Source: Asparagopsis taxiformis (taxonomy: Eukaryota; Rhodophyta; Florideophyceae; Bonnemaisoniales; Bonnemaisoniaceae). Taken from it: a stretch of 64,000 bases of DNA. Shown here piece after piece: positions 50,648-60,747 of this stretch (position 1 is its first letter; each line of letters opens with the position of its first letter). The notes beneath the pieces were generated by a model that ran no database searches, was not told the origin of the DNA, and worked only from the letters and a program-made list of their open reading frames with translations. The position numbers and the translations under genes were made by a program. Location of the stretch: positions 186,001-250,000 of the forward strand of contig JALQPE010002409.1 of assembly GCA_030407315.1 (NCBI GenBank). Direction: 5' to 3'.

Positions 50648-51148
50648 GCGGCAAATTTGGAGCGTTGGTGGATGGCGTGTTGTAGGAGAATAGCAGTTGA
50701 CATGGATTGAAGAGTGGGATTAGCGAAGGCGTTGGTAGTTGAGAAAGAGCACATGGAAGATTCAGAGCTATTGACATGATGCGTTAGATGCCGGCTAGCG
50801 TATCGCTGCGAAATTGTGCCAATTTGAACTATACGTTGCCACGTTGTTACCCTTGAGCCATGCTGTCCACTCCTCATCAAGTGTCGGGGGCAAACGATGC
50901 TGTAATTTTGTCTGACCAAAACTATTGGAAAGTTTTCCAAAAACTGAAGGCATCATCCAATCATACGACACGTAAGTTACATCATGTCAACCGCCTCGAT
51001 GATCGGTACAAGTGTAAAAGCTAACAAACTCGGATGTAACAAAACAACAACTTGACTCGCATTGTTGCCCAGTCGTTAGAGTGAACCATTCAAATATGGC
51101 GCTAAACTTGTCGACGCACCCGACAGTGAACCTTGCTCATCGTTCACG
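50648..51148. promoter_or_regulatory. Divergent upstream region of NAD kinase and the orphan membrane gene
   Basis: The 501 bp hold both 5' regions. I see no clear TATA box or other site. Confidence 0.4.
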
Positions 51149-52450
51149 ATGGAAGCTGGTCGTTCCGCAAATGATCAAGCCTCTGTTGCTCCACGTAACG
51201 ACATGTTCGACACGCAAACCTTGCAAAACCATATCCATCTGTTTTCCTGCGCTATCTCTCTAACTGGCCCATTCCTCAACTTCTTTTACCACTGGCAAAC
51301 GACACTGCTACTCGGCATGACCCAAGCGCTTATTTCCTGGGTTATATTCGGAATCATATGGTGCGTGGCATTTTCCACAATAATGGGGCCGGTTTTTAAA
51401 CTGGTTGCCATCATGTTCAGTTACCTCAATTTCATCCCATCTCTCGGGTCCTCCCTCTGGGCAGTTTTCTCTGTTGTCATCATGGTTTCTGTCATCAAAG
51501 ACGGGCAATCTATGCCCGCGTTCCACAACTTACCCCTGTTTAGCCTCATCCTAGCCAATTTGCTCACCGTGGCTAATAACGTTGACGACGGACGTCACAG
51601 TGAACTCGTGAGCCGAATGGCTTCGGGAACGGATGCTCTTCTCGCGTCATTCTCCTTTACACACGGCAGAGCCACATCTAGTATTCTAGACAGTATGTTC
51701 TTCACTTTGTTCGGAAGGTTTGCGTCATTACCTGAACAATATATTCATCAATTCTATGATCTGCAGAGGAGATGCAGAACACATTACCACAAGGGACAAC
51801 ATAGTAATCTGTATGAGCGTGATTTTAGAGCCTGGCAGAAATCCATTCCGCACTTCAAGAAAGTGTTTCTAATGCGACGATTGCTATGTTCGTTAGGCTT
51901 TATAATAGAGCTGGGTGCTTTGTTCTTTTCTTGTATGGCTCTCAAGCGATTGTTCGTCAGCAAAGACGAAGCAGTACACACGTTCATCCAGTTATCGAAA
52001 GCACAAGTATTTGCAGTTTTGTGTTCGTCCATTTTTTCATCTTATTTATGGAGTCTTACATGCATAGATTCAACATTTTCAACCGAAGCTGAATATCGCG
52101 CGTACACGTTAATACGCCTAAAGTCAAAGTGGATTAACAAGGCTGGAGAGAAGAATTTATGTTTGGAGAAAGGCCATGCGGTGAGATTCACATACGGAGC
52201 GGACAAGCGCTATTTCCTTCCGTACATAGACGCAGGTACTATTGGGCTTGTACCGGATTTAGAAGAGACAAGCTGTAATAGCATCAACACGAAAATCTTG
52301 AAGAGCATGGTAGTAGATGTGAAGATAAGCGTGCATAGAGGGGAAAAGCATGTGTTGAAAGCGGAAATTTACGAGCGAGAAAGCTGCGAAGAAGATGGAG
52401 GTGAAGAAACGGAGTCGAATATTCCGTGGGAGCTATCTTTTTTCATATGA
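51149..52450 (+). CDS. Multi-pass membrane protein of unknown family
   Basis: 433 residues. Hydrophobic segments suggest five or six membrane passes: about 40-60 (FLNFFYHWQTTLLLG), 62-82 (WVIFGIIWCVAFSTIMGPVF), 100-118 (LWAVFSVVIMVSVI), 125-142 (PLFSLILANLLTVANN), 250-272 (LLCSLGFIIELGALFFSC) and 288-306 (FAVLCSSIFSSYLWSL). A soluble loop of ~100 residues with many aromatic and basic residues separates the two groups. The C-terminal ~120 residues are soluble and charged, ending in an acidic EEDGGEETESN stretch. I recognise no family; a channel, transporter or lipid enzyme are all possible. It is a single exon with an ATG start. Confidence 0.65.
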   Translation: MEAGRSANDQASVAPRNDMFDTQTLQNHIHLFSCAISLTGPFLNFFYHWQTTLLLGMTQALISWVIFGIIWCVAFSTIMGPVFKLVAIMFSYLNFIPSLGSSLWAVFSVVIMVSVIKDGQSMPAFHNLPLFSLILANLLTVANNVDDGRHSELVSRMASGTDALLASFSFTHGRATSSILDSMFFTLFGRFASLPEQYIHQFYDLQRRCRTHYHKGQHSNLYERDFRAWQKSIPHFKKVFLMRRLLCSLGFIIELGALFFSCMALKRLFVSKDEAVHTFIQLSKAQVFAVLCSSIFSSYLWSLTCIDSTFSTEAEYRAYTLIRLKSKWINKAGEKNLCLEKGHAVRFTYGADKRYFLPYIDAGTIGLVPDLEETSCNSINTKILKSMVVDVKISVHRGEKHVLKAEIYERESCEEDGGEETESNIPWELSFFI

Positions 52451-53760
52451 GTTTCTCGGATAATCATGGTTCGTGTGCGGTGTCCAGTTACTCTGCAGAG
52501 AAGAGCATTCAACGCTGAAACAGTCAAGCTAGAGCACAGTTGTGTCACAGGTGTCAACCCGTGATGTGTTGTTGGCACCATCAACGGCGGCATGCGCAGT
52601 CCAACGGTCCAGTTGAGCGCATGACGTAATTTAGAAAACCAGACTCACACTGCAGTGTGCGTCACAGATTGAATAGGAAAAACGGCTTCTCGTCGTACTG
52701 ATAGACGAACAGAACATACAACTGAGACTGAGAAACCCTCCAAGCCTCCGATTCATTGCCAATTCTCTTCTGACTTTGGTCCACGTGTACTGTGTTGACA
52801 GCATCACCATTGGACTCAGTTGCACAGCATATTTCGGAGGAATACACAATTGGATTTTGCCCCCCAAAAATTGACGAAAATTCTCATCTATGACAGCAAT
52901 GAATCATGTAGACTTACGGTGCTCGCTCAGACCAAAGTCAGTCCCATCCATGTATTCTGCTCTGCACATTGAGATATCCGAGAACGGTCGACACCCCCAG
53001 TCTTTTTTGTGGTAGGCAAAAGTCACGTCGAGGTTTAGCTTCCATTAGGCGAGGTCAAATTGCGGTGTCATTGCAATTACTATTTGATATCAAGCTGTCG
53101 GCTGACTACCAAACCATCAAAACACATTTGTTCCAATACTATTAGCTATAAACATTGCAGCAACGATACTCAACGGTGAGCTATACATCAATTTCTGTCT
53201 ATAGAATCAATTCATGGCAATCATTGGGTTGTACCACAACTATGACTCCATGAATCTCAGGACACAGACATTCGTGATACTTGCAGTGATCTCAGATTTC
53301 TCTGAATCCAATAGAAGAGGTAAGAGCCTTTTCTCATGTCTGTAAACTCAGTTGGTTCCAAACACTGCTTCTACCTAATACTTTACCTCTGTATTAGACC
53401 TTACCGAACCCGTCTCGAGTATTTCGAAAAGCCAATATTGCGAACAATCTGCTCATCAGAGAACACAACGTTCAAGATTTGGGAGTAATGATGCAACAAA
53501 TGTCTATTTTGCTTAATTTTTGCTTGCCCAAGCTCTACAATAAAGGATCATTTTATTATTCGATAACTTGAACTGTGGACTCAGTTTGTACTCCTAAGGC
53601 AAAAAGTTTCAATACGGCTTGATATCAAAATGGGTTATAATACTCCATGGATAGCAACGAGTTTAAGCCCACAACATGTGATTCTGAAAGTTCGGATGGG
53701 TTGGCACTATCAACGTTGTACCCTTCCGAGACAGTGAACATTTTGTGAAGTATCATTCAC
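52451..53760. other. 1.3-kb intergenic region
   Basis: AT-rich, between the orphan membrane gene and the 3' end of the GH45-like gene. No gene or repeat was recognised. Confidence 0.6.
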
Positions 53761-54615
53761 TCAGAAACGTGTGTATCCGTCACGCATACAACCACGAACA
53801 AAAGGGTACTGAGGGTCAGAATCAAACCGGGGAGTATTTGCTTCCGTGCGAGGATATCCAGCCGCAGGAAGGCAACAATCCATTGTTGTAGTTGTTGTTC
53901 CTGAGAACCGAATCTCCGGGTCGAAGTCACTGTCATCACTGTTCAACCTTAGTCCAGTAACCGATACCAGCTCCAATGGACATTTGATTCTTCTAATTGA
54001 CGTTATATCTCCGTTTCGAGCTCCCCAATCATAGGAACGACGACACAATTCTTTCACAGTTGGCTCACCAGGCGGTGGAGAACCAGTGGCCGGAAAATCA
54101 GGGGCCATGGAGCATTCTTGTACGCTCTGTATTCCACCAAATTCCTCTCCGAAAGCGCTCTCATCTTCATTGAACATTGGAAGTGATCCAGATTCTGTCG
54201 TGGGCATTTCGGAATCCCGTGTACATGCGTTGAAAATCCCAAAACCTCCAGCACCAGTTTGCATATCAAACTGACCATCCTTGATATCTGTGCCTTCGTT
54301 TACGACCTGACCTACGAATGTCCAGGAGCTTCCAAATTTAGTAAACTCATAGCATTTCCCAAGATTACCTTCCGGTCCGTACGATCCAACTACGAAAAAG
54401 GTCTCTGATCTGTATTGGCTTTGGGCAATATTCATCCTCTCTGATCCGAAGGACCAATCAAGACACATATATCGACTACCACCCTGGCAGGAACCAGCTG
54501 GTATCGTCGATTGCCGAGACAGGGCATGAATCTCAGAGGAAGGAATAGATACTGCTTGAAATAGGTGCAAACAGGATAAAGCGAAACAGAGAGCAAAAAG
54601 CGTTGGGGAGTTCAT
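53761..54615 (-). CDS. Secreted GH45-like (double-psi beta-barrel) protein with circularly permuted motif order
   Basis: 284 residues with a signal peptide (MNSPTLFALCFALSCLHLFQA). From residue 42 the order matches GH45 endoglucanases starting after their first motif: SCQGGSRYMCLDW (42-54), KCYEFT (87-92), VVNEGTDIKDGQFDMQTGAG (104-123), GFGIFNACT, EEFGGIQSVQEC, then CRRSYDWGARNGDITSIRRI and KCPLELVSVTGLRL. The family's N-terminal catalytic motif (TxRYWDCC) is absent at the N-terminus. A similar segment, TTTTTMDCCLPAAGYP (240-255), sits at the C-terminus, followed by FVRGCMRDGYT, resembling what normally follows it. Candidate catalytic acids are Asp246, Asp110 and Asp117. GH45 enzymes cut beta-1,4-glucan; activity here is untested. 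Confidence 0.7.
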   Translation of the reverse strand: MNSPTLFALCFALSCLHLFQAVSIPSSEIHALSRQSTIPAGSCQGGSRYMCLDWSFGSERMNIAQSQYRSETFFVVGSYGPEGNLGKCYEFTKFGSSWTFVGQVVNEGTDIKDGQFDMQTGAGGFGIFNACTRDSEMPTTESGSLPMFNEDESAFGEEFGGIQSVQECSMAPDFPATGSPPPGEPTVKELCRRSYDWGARNGDITSIRRIKCPLELVSVTGLRLNSDDSDFDPEIRFSGTTTTTMDCCLPAAGYPRTEANTPRFDSDPQYPFVRGCMRDGYTRF

Positions 54616-54695
54616 TGTGAGTTTGGGTATCAGTTGGTTGAATTGATGGTGGTTAGATTTGGTTTTGCCAGTCCCAAGAAGAATAGAACCATCGG

Positions 54696-54703
54696 TATTT
54701 ATA
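54696..54703 (-). promoter_or_regulatory. TATA box of the GH45-like gene
   Basis: TATAAATA on the minus strand, 81-88 bp upstream of the ATG. It implies a 5' leader of roughly 50 bases. Confidence 0.65.
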
Positions 54704-55799
54704 CTGAACTGAGTATGGAAGAACAGGGCGCAGGATATGCAAAGCTATTTATGGAACATGCATAATGGTTTGCCCGAAACTGCATGTGAGAAAATCTGCC
54801 ATCATGTTCGAGGAATGATGCGAATACATTGACCAGTTGAAGGTGAAAGCCGTGTCGATAAGTTTGAGATTATGTCGTGTAATTAAAGTGCAGGATATGT
54901 TGTTCTCAAAAACTGTCAAACATTGCTATGCCCCTGATGACAGAACAAAGTCCTCGCGTGAAAAGAGTACAGATGTATCTTTTTAACAGCGCTTTATCGT
55001 TTGTGAATTACATGGAGGCTCTAGAATATCGTTTTTCATTGCTGCTCTGAACGAAATATGTATCTGCGTTGGCTTGCTATCTTCGTACTGATGGCCGAAT
55101 ATATAAATTGGTGTTCGTGCTTCAATTACCTGGCGGAGATTGGGGGACTGGCTACACTGCTGTAACCTCACCTACTCGACTAGGAACTATGATATCACGG
55201 CTCCAGCACGATACCATCAATAGAGATCTTTGTGATCAACTGATCTTTGCTTTGCGCGTCAAAAATGGATGGTCCCTAAATTTAAACCATCGATTTTGCC
55301 CCTCTGTACTACATCCATGTCGAGATTATCATAAGTTCAAGCCACGCATTGGGCGACTTGGGCGACACTAAAGATTTGAGAATAATGTTCATATTCTTGT
55401 TCCGATCACTACTCACAACCATCCTTGGAAATCTGCATTCTCTTTCCCGCAACTGCCAGGCCGGCGCTGCCTGGGTGCAAAGCGCCTAAGGTCAATCCCT
55501 CAAGCCAATGTGCTGGACTGGTGGCTTATTTATACTTCCAGGTCAACCACCATGGATAGTGTACACCAGAACTTACGCCTATGTGCAACTCCTTGCAACA
55601 TCTACTATTAGCACGTCTGACATCTCTCCGGCAAACAGCAAACGGTCCGGAAAATTGCAGAAACCTTCGCGACAAACCTGCGAGTTATGTCCTCTTCCAC
55701 TGACAAAAATTAAAACCGGTCCGGAAAACAGCAAAGCGATATGTCCACGTCGTCCGCGTACATTACCCGGCGTAACAATTCGTCCATGGAGAGCCAGTT
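54704..55799. other. Intergenic region upstream of the GH45-like gene
   Basis: About 1.1 kb with only short open frames and no recognised features beyond the GH45-like promoter at its left edge. Confidence 0.5.
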
Positions 55800-56283
55800 C
55801 AACACGGTACAGGTTTATTTCGCATATACAACCTGGAAACGTGCAAGAACTGCTAGTAGTGATGGGTAGATTGGGACATGTCTCACCCTCGCAGATTAAA
55901 CCATTCGAGCACTCTGGAAGTAGGTTCGAATTACATTTTCCAACCACAGCCGTTATCATTGTACATATTCGAAAGATAGGTGGACTGTTTCATGCCAAGT
56001 CACTTAGGCACATGATAACTCGGAAGCTGTCATAACCTGCCACAGTGACAGGTGGATCTGGGCATCTTGCAATGATATAGTCAAGTTTCTTCTGGCGGAG
56101 AGAGAATGGATCTTGCCCACAACCCCAACTCAAAGTCAAAATGTAAACACCTTTGAACGACCGCGGGTCTAATGGCGATGACGTTTCTTCGCATATGTCT
56201 ACACCTGTGAAACAAATCCGACTATCAGCGATGATCACTGTGTTGTAACTTCCGTTCACACAGAGACAAGGCATTTCTGACAA
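55800..56283 (-). pseudogene. Decayed member of the four-cysteine-module secreted family
   Basis: Two frames on this strand carry recognisable modules, without a start or signal peptide. The first (from 56283) has CFTGVDIC then CGQDPFS, aligned without gaps to the GQDPFWVC module of the intact gene at 62589. Cysteines 2 and 3 of that module are Arg (CGC) and Tyr (TAT), while the 18-residue spacing from Cys1 to Cys4 is kept. The second frame (55959 down to ~55803) has one intact module, CNSNLLPECSNGLICEGETC, then a partial CTFPGCIC. Stops and a frame change separate the parts. This looks like an old two-unit gene that has lost its open frame. Confidence 0.6.
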
Positions 56284-57096
56284 GCTGCTTGTTGCCTCTG
56301 TCTACTGCTTCCTCCGCACCCAATATTGTGTACCAGCAGTACATCGCAGGACCTTCGCCGGCTAAGCTTGCAGTACATGTATTATCGGAAAGAGATAGAT
56401 CTGGTAGGCCCGAAGGAATCGTTCCAATGTCTTCCTTATTAGTATTGGGGCTGTTCTGCTACATTGGAAAAAGATTATGGCTATAGCTGCCACTGATGGT
56501 CATCAATATCTCAAATAACCGGTCTTCGGGAGGACTGATGTAGGACAGATTAGCTGCGCATTCAACTGCCTAAGAAGAAGGTAATCCTCCTGCAGTGATT
56601 GGTAATTTTCAACATTTGCCGTTTACGAAGAGAAGGTCATTCTGACAAGCTACTAAGGGATTCTGTACACATCAACCCCACACACTCGCCGTCATCGGGC
56701 ACTTTTTAGGCCTGATGGATCCTGTGAAACCCAAATTTTGGTCGTGCCAGATCTAGTCGCAGCACGACAGCCTCCAGGACCAGATGATAATTTCGGAATG
56801 CTCCACCAACACTTTCAAAATCGTGCTGACGTATAGACAATGAATTACGCGTTTACGTTGTGCTAATGCACATTAGCATTGCGCATCTACAGTTATTGGG
56901 TCGTATGAAGAGGCTGAGGCGCTCTGCGCGCTTAATATCCAGAGCTGTATACGATTCCCTGCTAGCAGGTTGGAAATGACCTCTTCCATTCATGCATTCA
57001 ATTTCATCTTGATACACCCTTTGCCGCAGGGTCCACCTAATACTATCACTCTGTCGCTGGATGTCTTTTTGATGGTTTAAGTACTTAACTTGTCTC

Positions 57097-57376
57097 GTTA
57101 ATTCAGGGTGGGGCACCCGGGGTATTCGTCAACAAAGTATTTCGTTTCCTGTTGTTATTTCAGGACGGGTGTCCGGGGTAATCAGCCAGGTTGCAATCCA
57201 CTTCCAGTTATTTCAGGGCGTCGAGCCCGGAGTAATCAGCGAAGCGAATATTCCAGTCTCCAGTTATTTCAGGGCTAATAGCCCGGAGTAATCAGCGAGG
57301 TGGTGAGCCAATCCTCAGTTATTTCAGAGCTAAGAGCCCGGGGTAATCAGCAGGTTGGTTGGTGTAACGGGGTTAC
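57097..57376. repeat. Five-copy, ~55-bp tandem repeat with a conserved hairpin in each unit
   Basis: Units begin GTTA(T/A)TTCAG at 57097, 57154, 57207, 57263 and 57318 (spacing 57, 53, 56, 55). Each has a short hairpin followed by CCGG(A/G)GTA and, in four, ATCAGC. The stems are GGGTG/CACCC, GGAC/GTCC, GGGC/GCCC, GGGCT/AGCCC and a one-mismatch GAGCT/AGCCC, so paired bases change together. TTATT and (A/G)GTAA can add an outer stem in units 2-5. A sixth hairpin, GTAAC/GTTAC, follows at 57364-57376. Reading frames through the units contain stops, so the repeat is unlikely to code for protein. Confidence 0.8.
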
Positions 57377-57417
57377 TGATGCGTATGCAATCGGGTGGTT
57401 TGTTGTTGGTTAATTGT

Positions 57418-57801
57418 TCATTCGTTGATGATCTCTAGCTCTAGCAATCTGTTCTCTAGATTAAATACACGAATTACTGGACTGTTCGGCCTTGATACGG
57501 GCGCTGATCTTTTCCAGATCAGAGGGTTTCCCGATCTCGGGTAATCGACTGTCTTCGGTGTATAATTGTCTCGCAAAGACAATACTGTCTCCTTAATTGT
57601 ACGGTGGTTCGGGTGCAATTTTGATCCACGACACAATCCAATGCAACCCTCCTTGTTCAGATGTCCAGAACAAGTCAAATGTTTCGCACAGATGTGATCT
57701 GAAGCTACAGAAGAGTGTCCACGGTCGATGAGCGGTTTATAGCATGTTCCGTCGAAGCTACCAATGAATAGATGGGAAGCCCGAAACAATCCTCTCATCA
57801 T
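57418..57801 (-). pseudogene. Relic of the four-cysteine-module secreted family
   Basis: A 127-codon open frame with no signal peptide. Residues 38-53 read CAKHLTCSGHLNKEGC, keeping the exact C-x5-C-x8-C spacing of the odd-numbered modules, with L and G conserved as in the intact copies. Expected cysteines just upstream are Ser at residues 9, 15 and 31 at the right spacing (Cys20 fits within one residue). The following module is unrecognisable. In-frame stops lie just upstream of the ATG, so the 5' half is lost. It could be a divergent expressed protein, but decay fits better. Confidence 0.5.
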
Positions 57802-58888
57802 CCCCTGTTCTTACCCGTTGGTGTTTTGCACTTTTTCCTATTCGTTGGTTATACGCACTTGAGAAGCGTGGTGCGGATAGAGTTTGTGGTATCCCAGGAT
57901 TCCTTGTGCTTGATTGTTGAAGAATGGACGGCAGTGTTGGAAACGTCTTTGGATAAAGGTAGATAGACTTTTTGAGAAGATTGTTGTAAATTTTCCCCGG
58001 CATGATTGCGAGGATACAGTCCCCAGTTTAGTATGGAGAAATGGAGCAGTCGTGAGAAATTTCAGTTTTCAGAATGCCAGTGAGAAGAGGAGCCGAATTG
58101 GCAACTGATGACGGTAGTTGGATGTACACAGTCACATAGTGTCGTTCCGCTTGCGACTAGGAACTTTCAAACCCAAAGAGAATACTATGAGCAAGAGATC
58201 TGGCCTGCATGTTTTAACAGAATTTGCTAATCCCCTGACCTGGTGTCCTACATGAATCGTCCAGTAAACAGGCTGGTGGCACTGGACCATACGTTGAAGC
58301 GACGATTGACTGGTTTCGTGATGTCCCGTTGATAACAAGATAAGGTGAAAATGAATCCAACATTCAATAAATTGAATACCTTTTTCAACTTGGACAATCC
58401 ATATACGACGCTTGTTCATGAAAGGCTTCTGATCAACCTCGTGCTTCTAGATGTCATTTTAGGCAATCCTTCCAACTTCTCAATCACACTTCATCCCAAC
58501 ATTCTACTTACCAGGTCAAAATAGATCTGCTGGGGTCTATACTTTTTGTTGAAGACTCTGTTGACTCTCACAAAGGCCGTGTGGACGAAGTGTAGTAATA
58601 CTATGCTAAGTTAGGTCCTCAATACAGTTTCTTCAACATCGTCAATCGGGAAAAACAAAAATACATGTAACCAATATTCTAGTTTATTGCTCGCTGTAAC
58701 ACAACAAACTCGCTTTGAATTCATCAACAAATGCAACTCATAAAGACTTGAATCAATTTCAAACACTATCTCTCTATTCTGTTTTCACCATGTTCATCAG
58801 AAACTCCCTTCCTGAAACGAATAAAACCATTTCCATTCCTGTATCACATCGGACCTCCATTTGCTATCGTGTATAGCGTTCCATTACT
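57802..58888. other. 1.1-kb intergenic region
   Basis: Lies 3' of the intact 58889 gene and 5' of the 57418 relic (minus strand). Short open frames on both strands show no module cysteines or other features. Confidence 0.5.
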
Positions 58889-59467
58889 TCAACGTCGAGC
58901 ACATTTGTAGTTCACGCACACAAGATCACTCCGGCAGATCCAGAATGGATCACGACCACAACTCTGTCCAACGCCCATTGGCTTAACGCAAATATCTCTG
59001 CGAGCATTTCCGACACAAACCAGGCCATCTTCACAGACAGTTCCAGCTTCTTTACAAGACTCATCCAGACCGACGACCCTCACACAGCGACGATCCATGC
59101 ATCTGAGACCTGCTCCACAGACTGATAACGGACCACGGGAGCAGGGTCCATTAAGTGGGATTGGAGTTACACAACGGCCTGCAGGACGACCGGTGCAGAT
59201 TTGTCCTGGAGGACATGTGCGTCGTTTGTTACAAACATTATTCGGACGCCGATTTCCCCTTGCACGTCCATGTCCGCGTGATCGTTCAGTATTGTTGATG
59301 TTGAATTGAGCGTATTGATGGTTTCCGGGGTATTTTGAGGTAGTTGCGGAGCTTAAGTGTACAGTATCAGATGCGACTGTTTCCTTGGATTTGATAGCGG
59401 TGGAAGTGACGGTCGAGATGAGAATAAAGGATAGCAGAAATGTTGTCGTGAGAGGTGAAATCGCCAT
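58889..59467 (-). CDS. Secreted Cys-rich protein, one unit of four four-Cys modules
   Basis: 192 residues. A signal peptide (LTTTFLLSFILISTVTSTA) is followed by ~60 Ser/Thr/Asn-rich and basic residues. Four modules with the pattern C-x5-8-C-x5-C-x4-8-C then run to the C-terminus: CNKRRTCPPGQIC..., CSRGPLSVCGAGLRC..., CKEAGTVCEDGLVC..., and CGRDPFWICRSDLVC.... The last carries the family mark DPFW. The 16 cysteines suggest eight disulfides. No known domain is recognised; the spacing recalls small secreted knottin or colipase-like modules, but this is resemblance only. It is paralogous to the two-unit protein at 62589. The function is unknown; an extracellular-matrix or defence role would be speculation. 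Confidence 0.8.
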   Translation of the reverse strand: MAISPLTTTFLLSFILISTVTSTAIKSKETVASDTVHLSSATTSKYPGNHQYAQFNINNTERSRGHGRARGNRRPNNVCNKRRTCPPGQICTGRPAGRCVTPIPLNGPCSRGPLSVCGAGLRCMDRRCVRVVGLDESCKEAGTVCEDGLVCVGNARRDICVKPMGVGQSCGRDPFWICRSDLVCVNYKCARR

Positions 59468-59553
59468 TGTGAAATTGTTGTTTTCTTGTCGATGGATAGA
59501 GAATGATGTGAGTTGTACCGAGGAGTTGAGACAAGGAAGGATTAATCCCGGTA

Positions 59554-59560
59554 CTTATAG
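59554..59560 (-). promoter_or_regulatory. Probable TATA box of the 58889 Cys-rich gene
   Basis: CTATAAG on the minus strand, about 90 bp upstream of the ATG. It sits at a position like the TATA boxes of the other two secreted-protein genes of this region. Confidence 0.5.
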
Positions 59561-60675
59561 ATATTTGAATCCTTTTTTCCTGGACAATGGATGAAGTTTA
59601 CTGAAAGAAGGATGGAATGAGAAACCATGTCTAGAGAACTACCAGGAAAAATGAGTGTTTTCTCTGTCGACATGTTCCATTGGGAACTGAACTTGGATTT
59701 TGGTGGCATTCAGATTGTAACAATGGAGAATGACGTCTGTAACGCTGTTACAGACAATGAAGTCAACTAGAATGACATTGACATTTGATCATGGGGATAG
59801 GTTCATAGTCTGACTAGAAGACAGGGGAGCGTGTGTTGCAATTGATTTAGAGAAGCTGAAAGAAACGAATTTTAATGGAGGGTTTTGAATGGAGTGCTCA
59901 ATGCGGTTTCAACTAGTGTGGCGCGATGAAGACAGCATTTGTGTGCACACATCAGAACGAGAAATCTTTTCTTGATCTTGCCAAAGTAAGTCAGTGATTA
60001 TAACGTAGACGTGGTGATTGAAATGTACTGCTGGTGAGAAGCGAAGAGTATGTTTTAACTGCAATGATTGGTTGCAGCGGATACGCGTGGAAAAAAAGTT
60101 GGCATGTATGCGATCCTTGTCATCGGACGAGGAGAGATTTGAGTAGTAAGGACGTCATGTGTATATTATCTACGCGGTGTGATTGGATGGGAGGGAAGAA
60201 TGGTAGTATGAGGATTTTTTACGTTAAAACAGTTAGATATCTAGAAACAGGCGAGATTGTTTTCATATAGGATCATGATGACGTTTGAAAAAGAGTGTGC
60301 GAGGAATAAATTAAAAATTTCGTTTTCAACCTACAGTAGATATGTCTACTCGATTTGTGACGTCAATGTTAGATGATGATGACGACTCAATATTTCATCA
60401 AACGCGCAACTGTTATTACGTATTAACAGTTCATATGTATTGTCTAGGGTATGGATGCGTTGCAAAATTTTCAAATACTTGTCAAGTAAAGTCACACGTC
60501 CTCATCAGGCTCCAACTCCACGCAACATCCGTAGTGCGTCCCCTGTTGTACAGCAGGATTTTTTCACTCCGTAACGTTCATGGTCGAAGCACACTACGTC
60601 TGTTGGCAACACGAAGGCAAAATTGCCAATGGTTAGTGACACTCCAATCCATCTCCTGAATGGAATTCAAAAATT
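59561..60675. other. 1.1-kb intergenic region
   Basis: AT-rich with only small open frames; nothing recognised before the tRNA gene. Confidence 0.6.
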
Positions 60676-60747
60676 TTCCTCCACGGGGAATTGAACCCCG
60701 GCCTCCCGAGTGAGAGTCGGAAATCCTAACCACTAGACCATAGAGGA
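60676..60747 (-). tRNA. tRNA-Glu (anticodon CTC)
   Basis: 72 nt without an intron. The acceptor arms TCCTCTA and TGGAGGA pair with one G-U. The D-arm GGTCTAGTGGTTAGGA is that of eukaryotic nuclear tRNA-Glu and doubles as the A box. The anticodon stem-loop TCCGACTCTCACTCGGGA gives loop CTCTCAC with anticodon CTC; one stem pair is imperfect. The T-arm CCGGGGTTCAATTCCCCG supplies the B box GGTTCAATTCC. The discriminator base is A. It is nuclear in type and probably transcribed by RNA polymerase III. Confidence 0.95.

Noticed and set aside
53761..54615. Expansin
   Set aside because: The double-psi barrel HFD-like motif is shared, but the FGGI...EC, CRRSYDW and CPLELVSVTGLR blocks and the DCC motif are GH45-type. 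No C-terminal expansin carbohydrate-binding domain is present.
57097..57376. CRISPR-like array
   Set aside because: Units are imperfect throughout with no unique spacers between constant repeats, and the context is eukaryotic nuclear DNA. It is a tandem repeat with variable hairpin arms.
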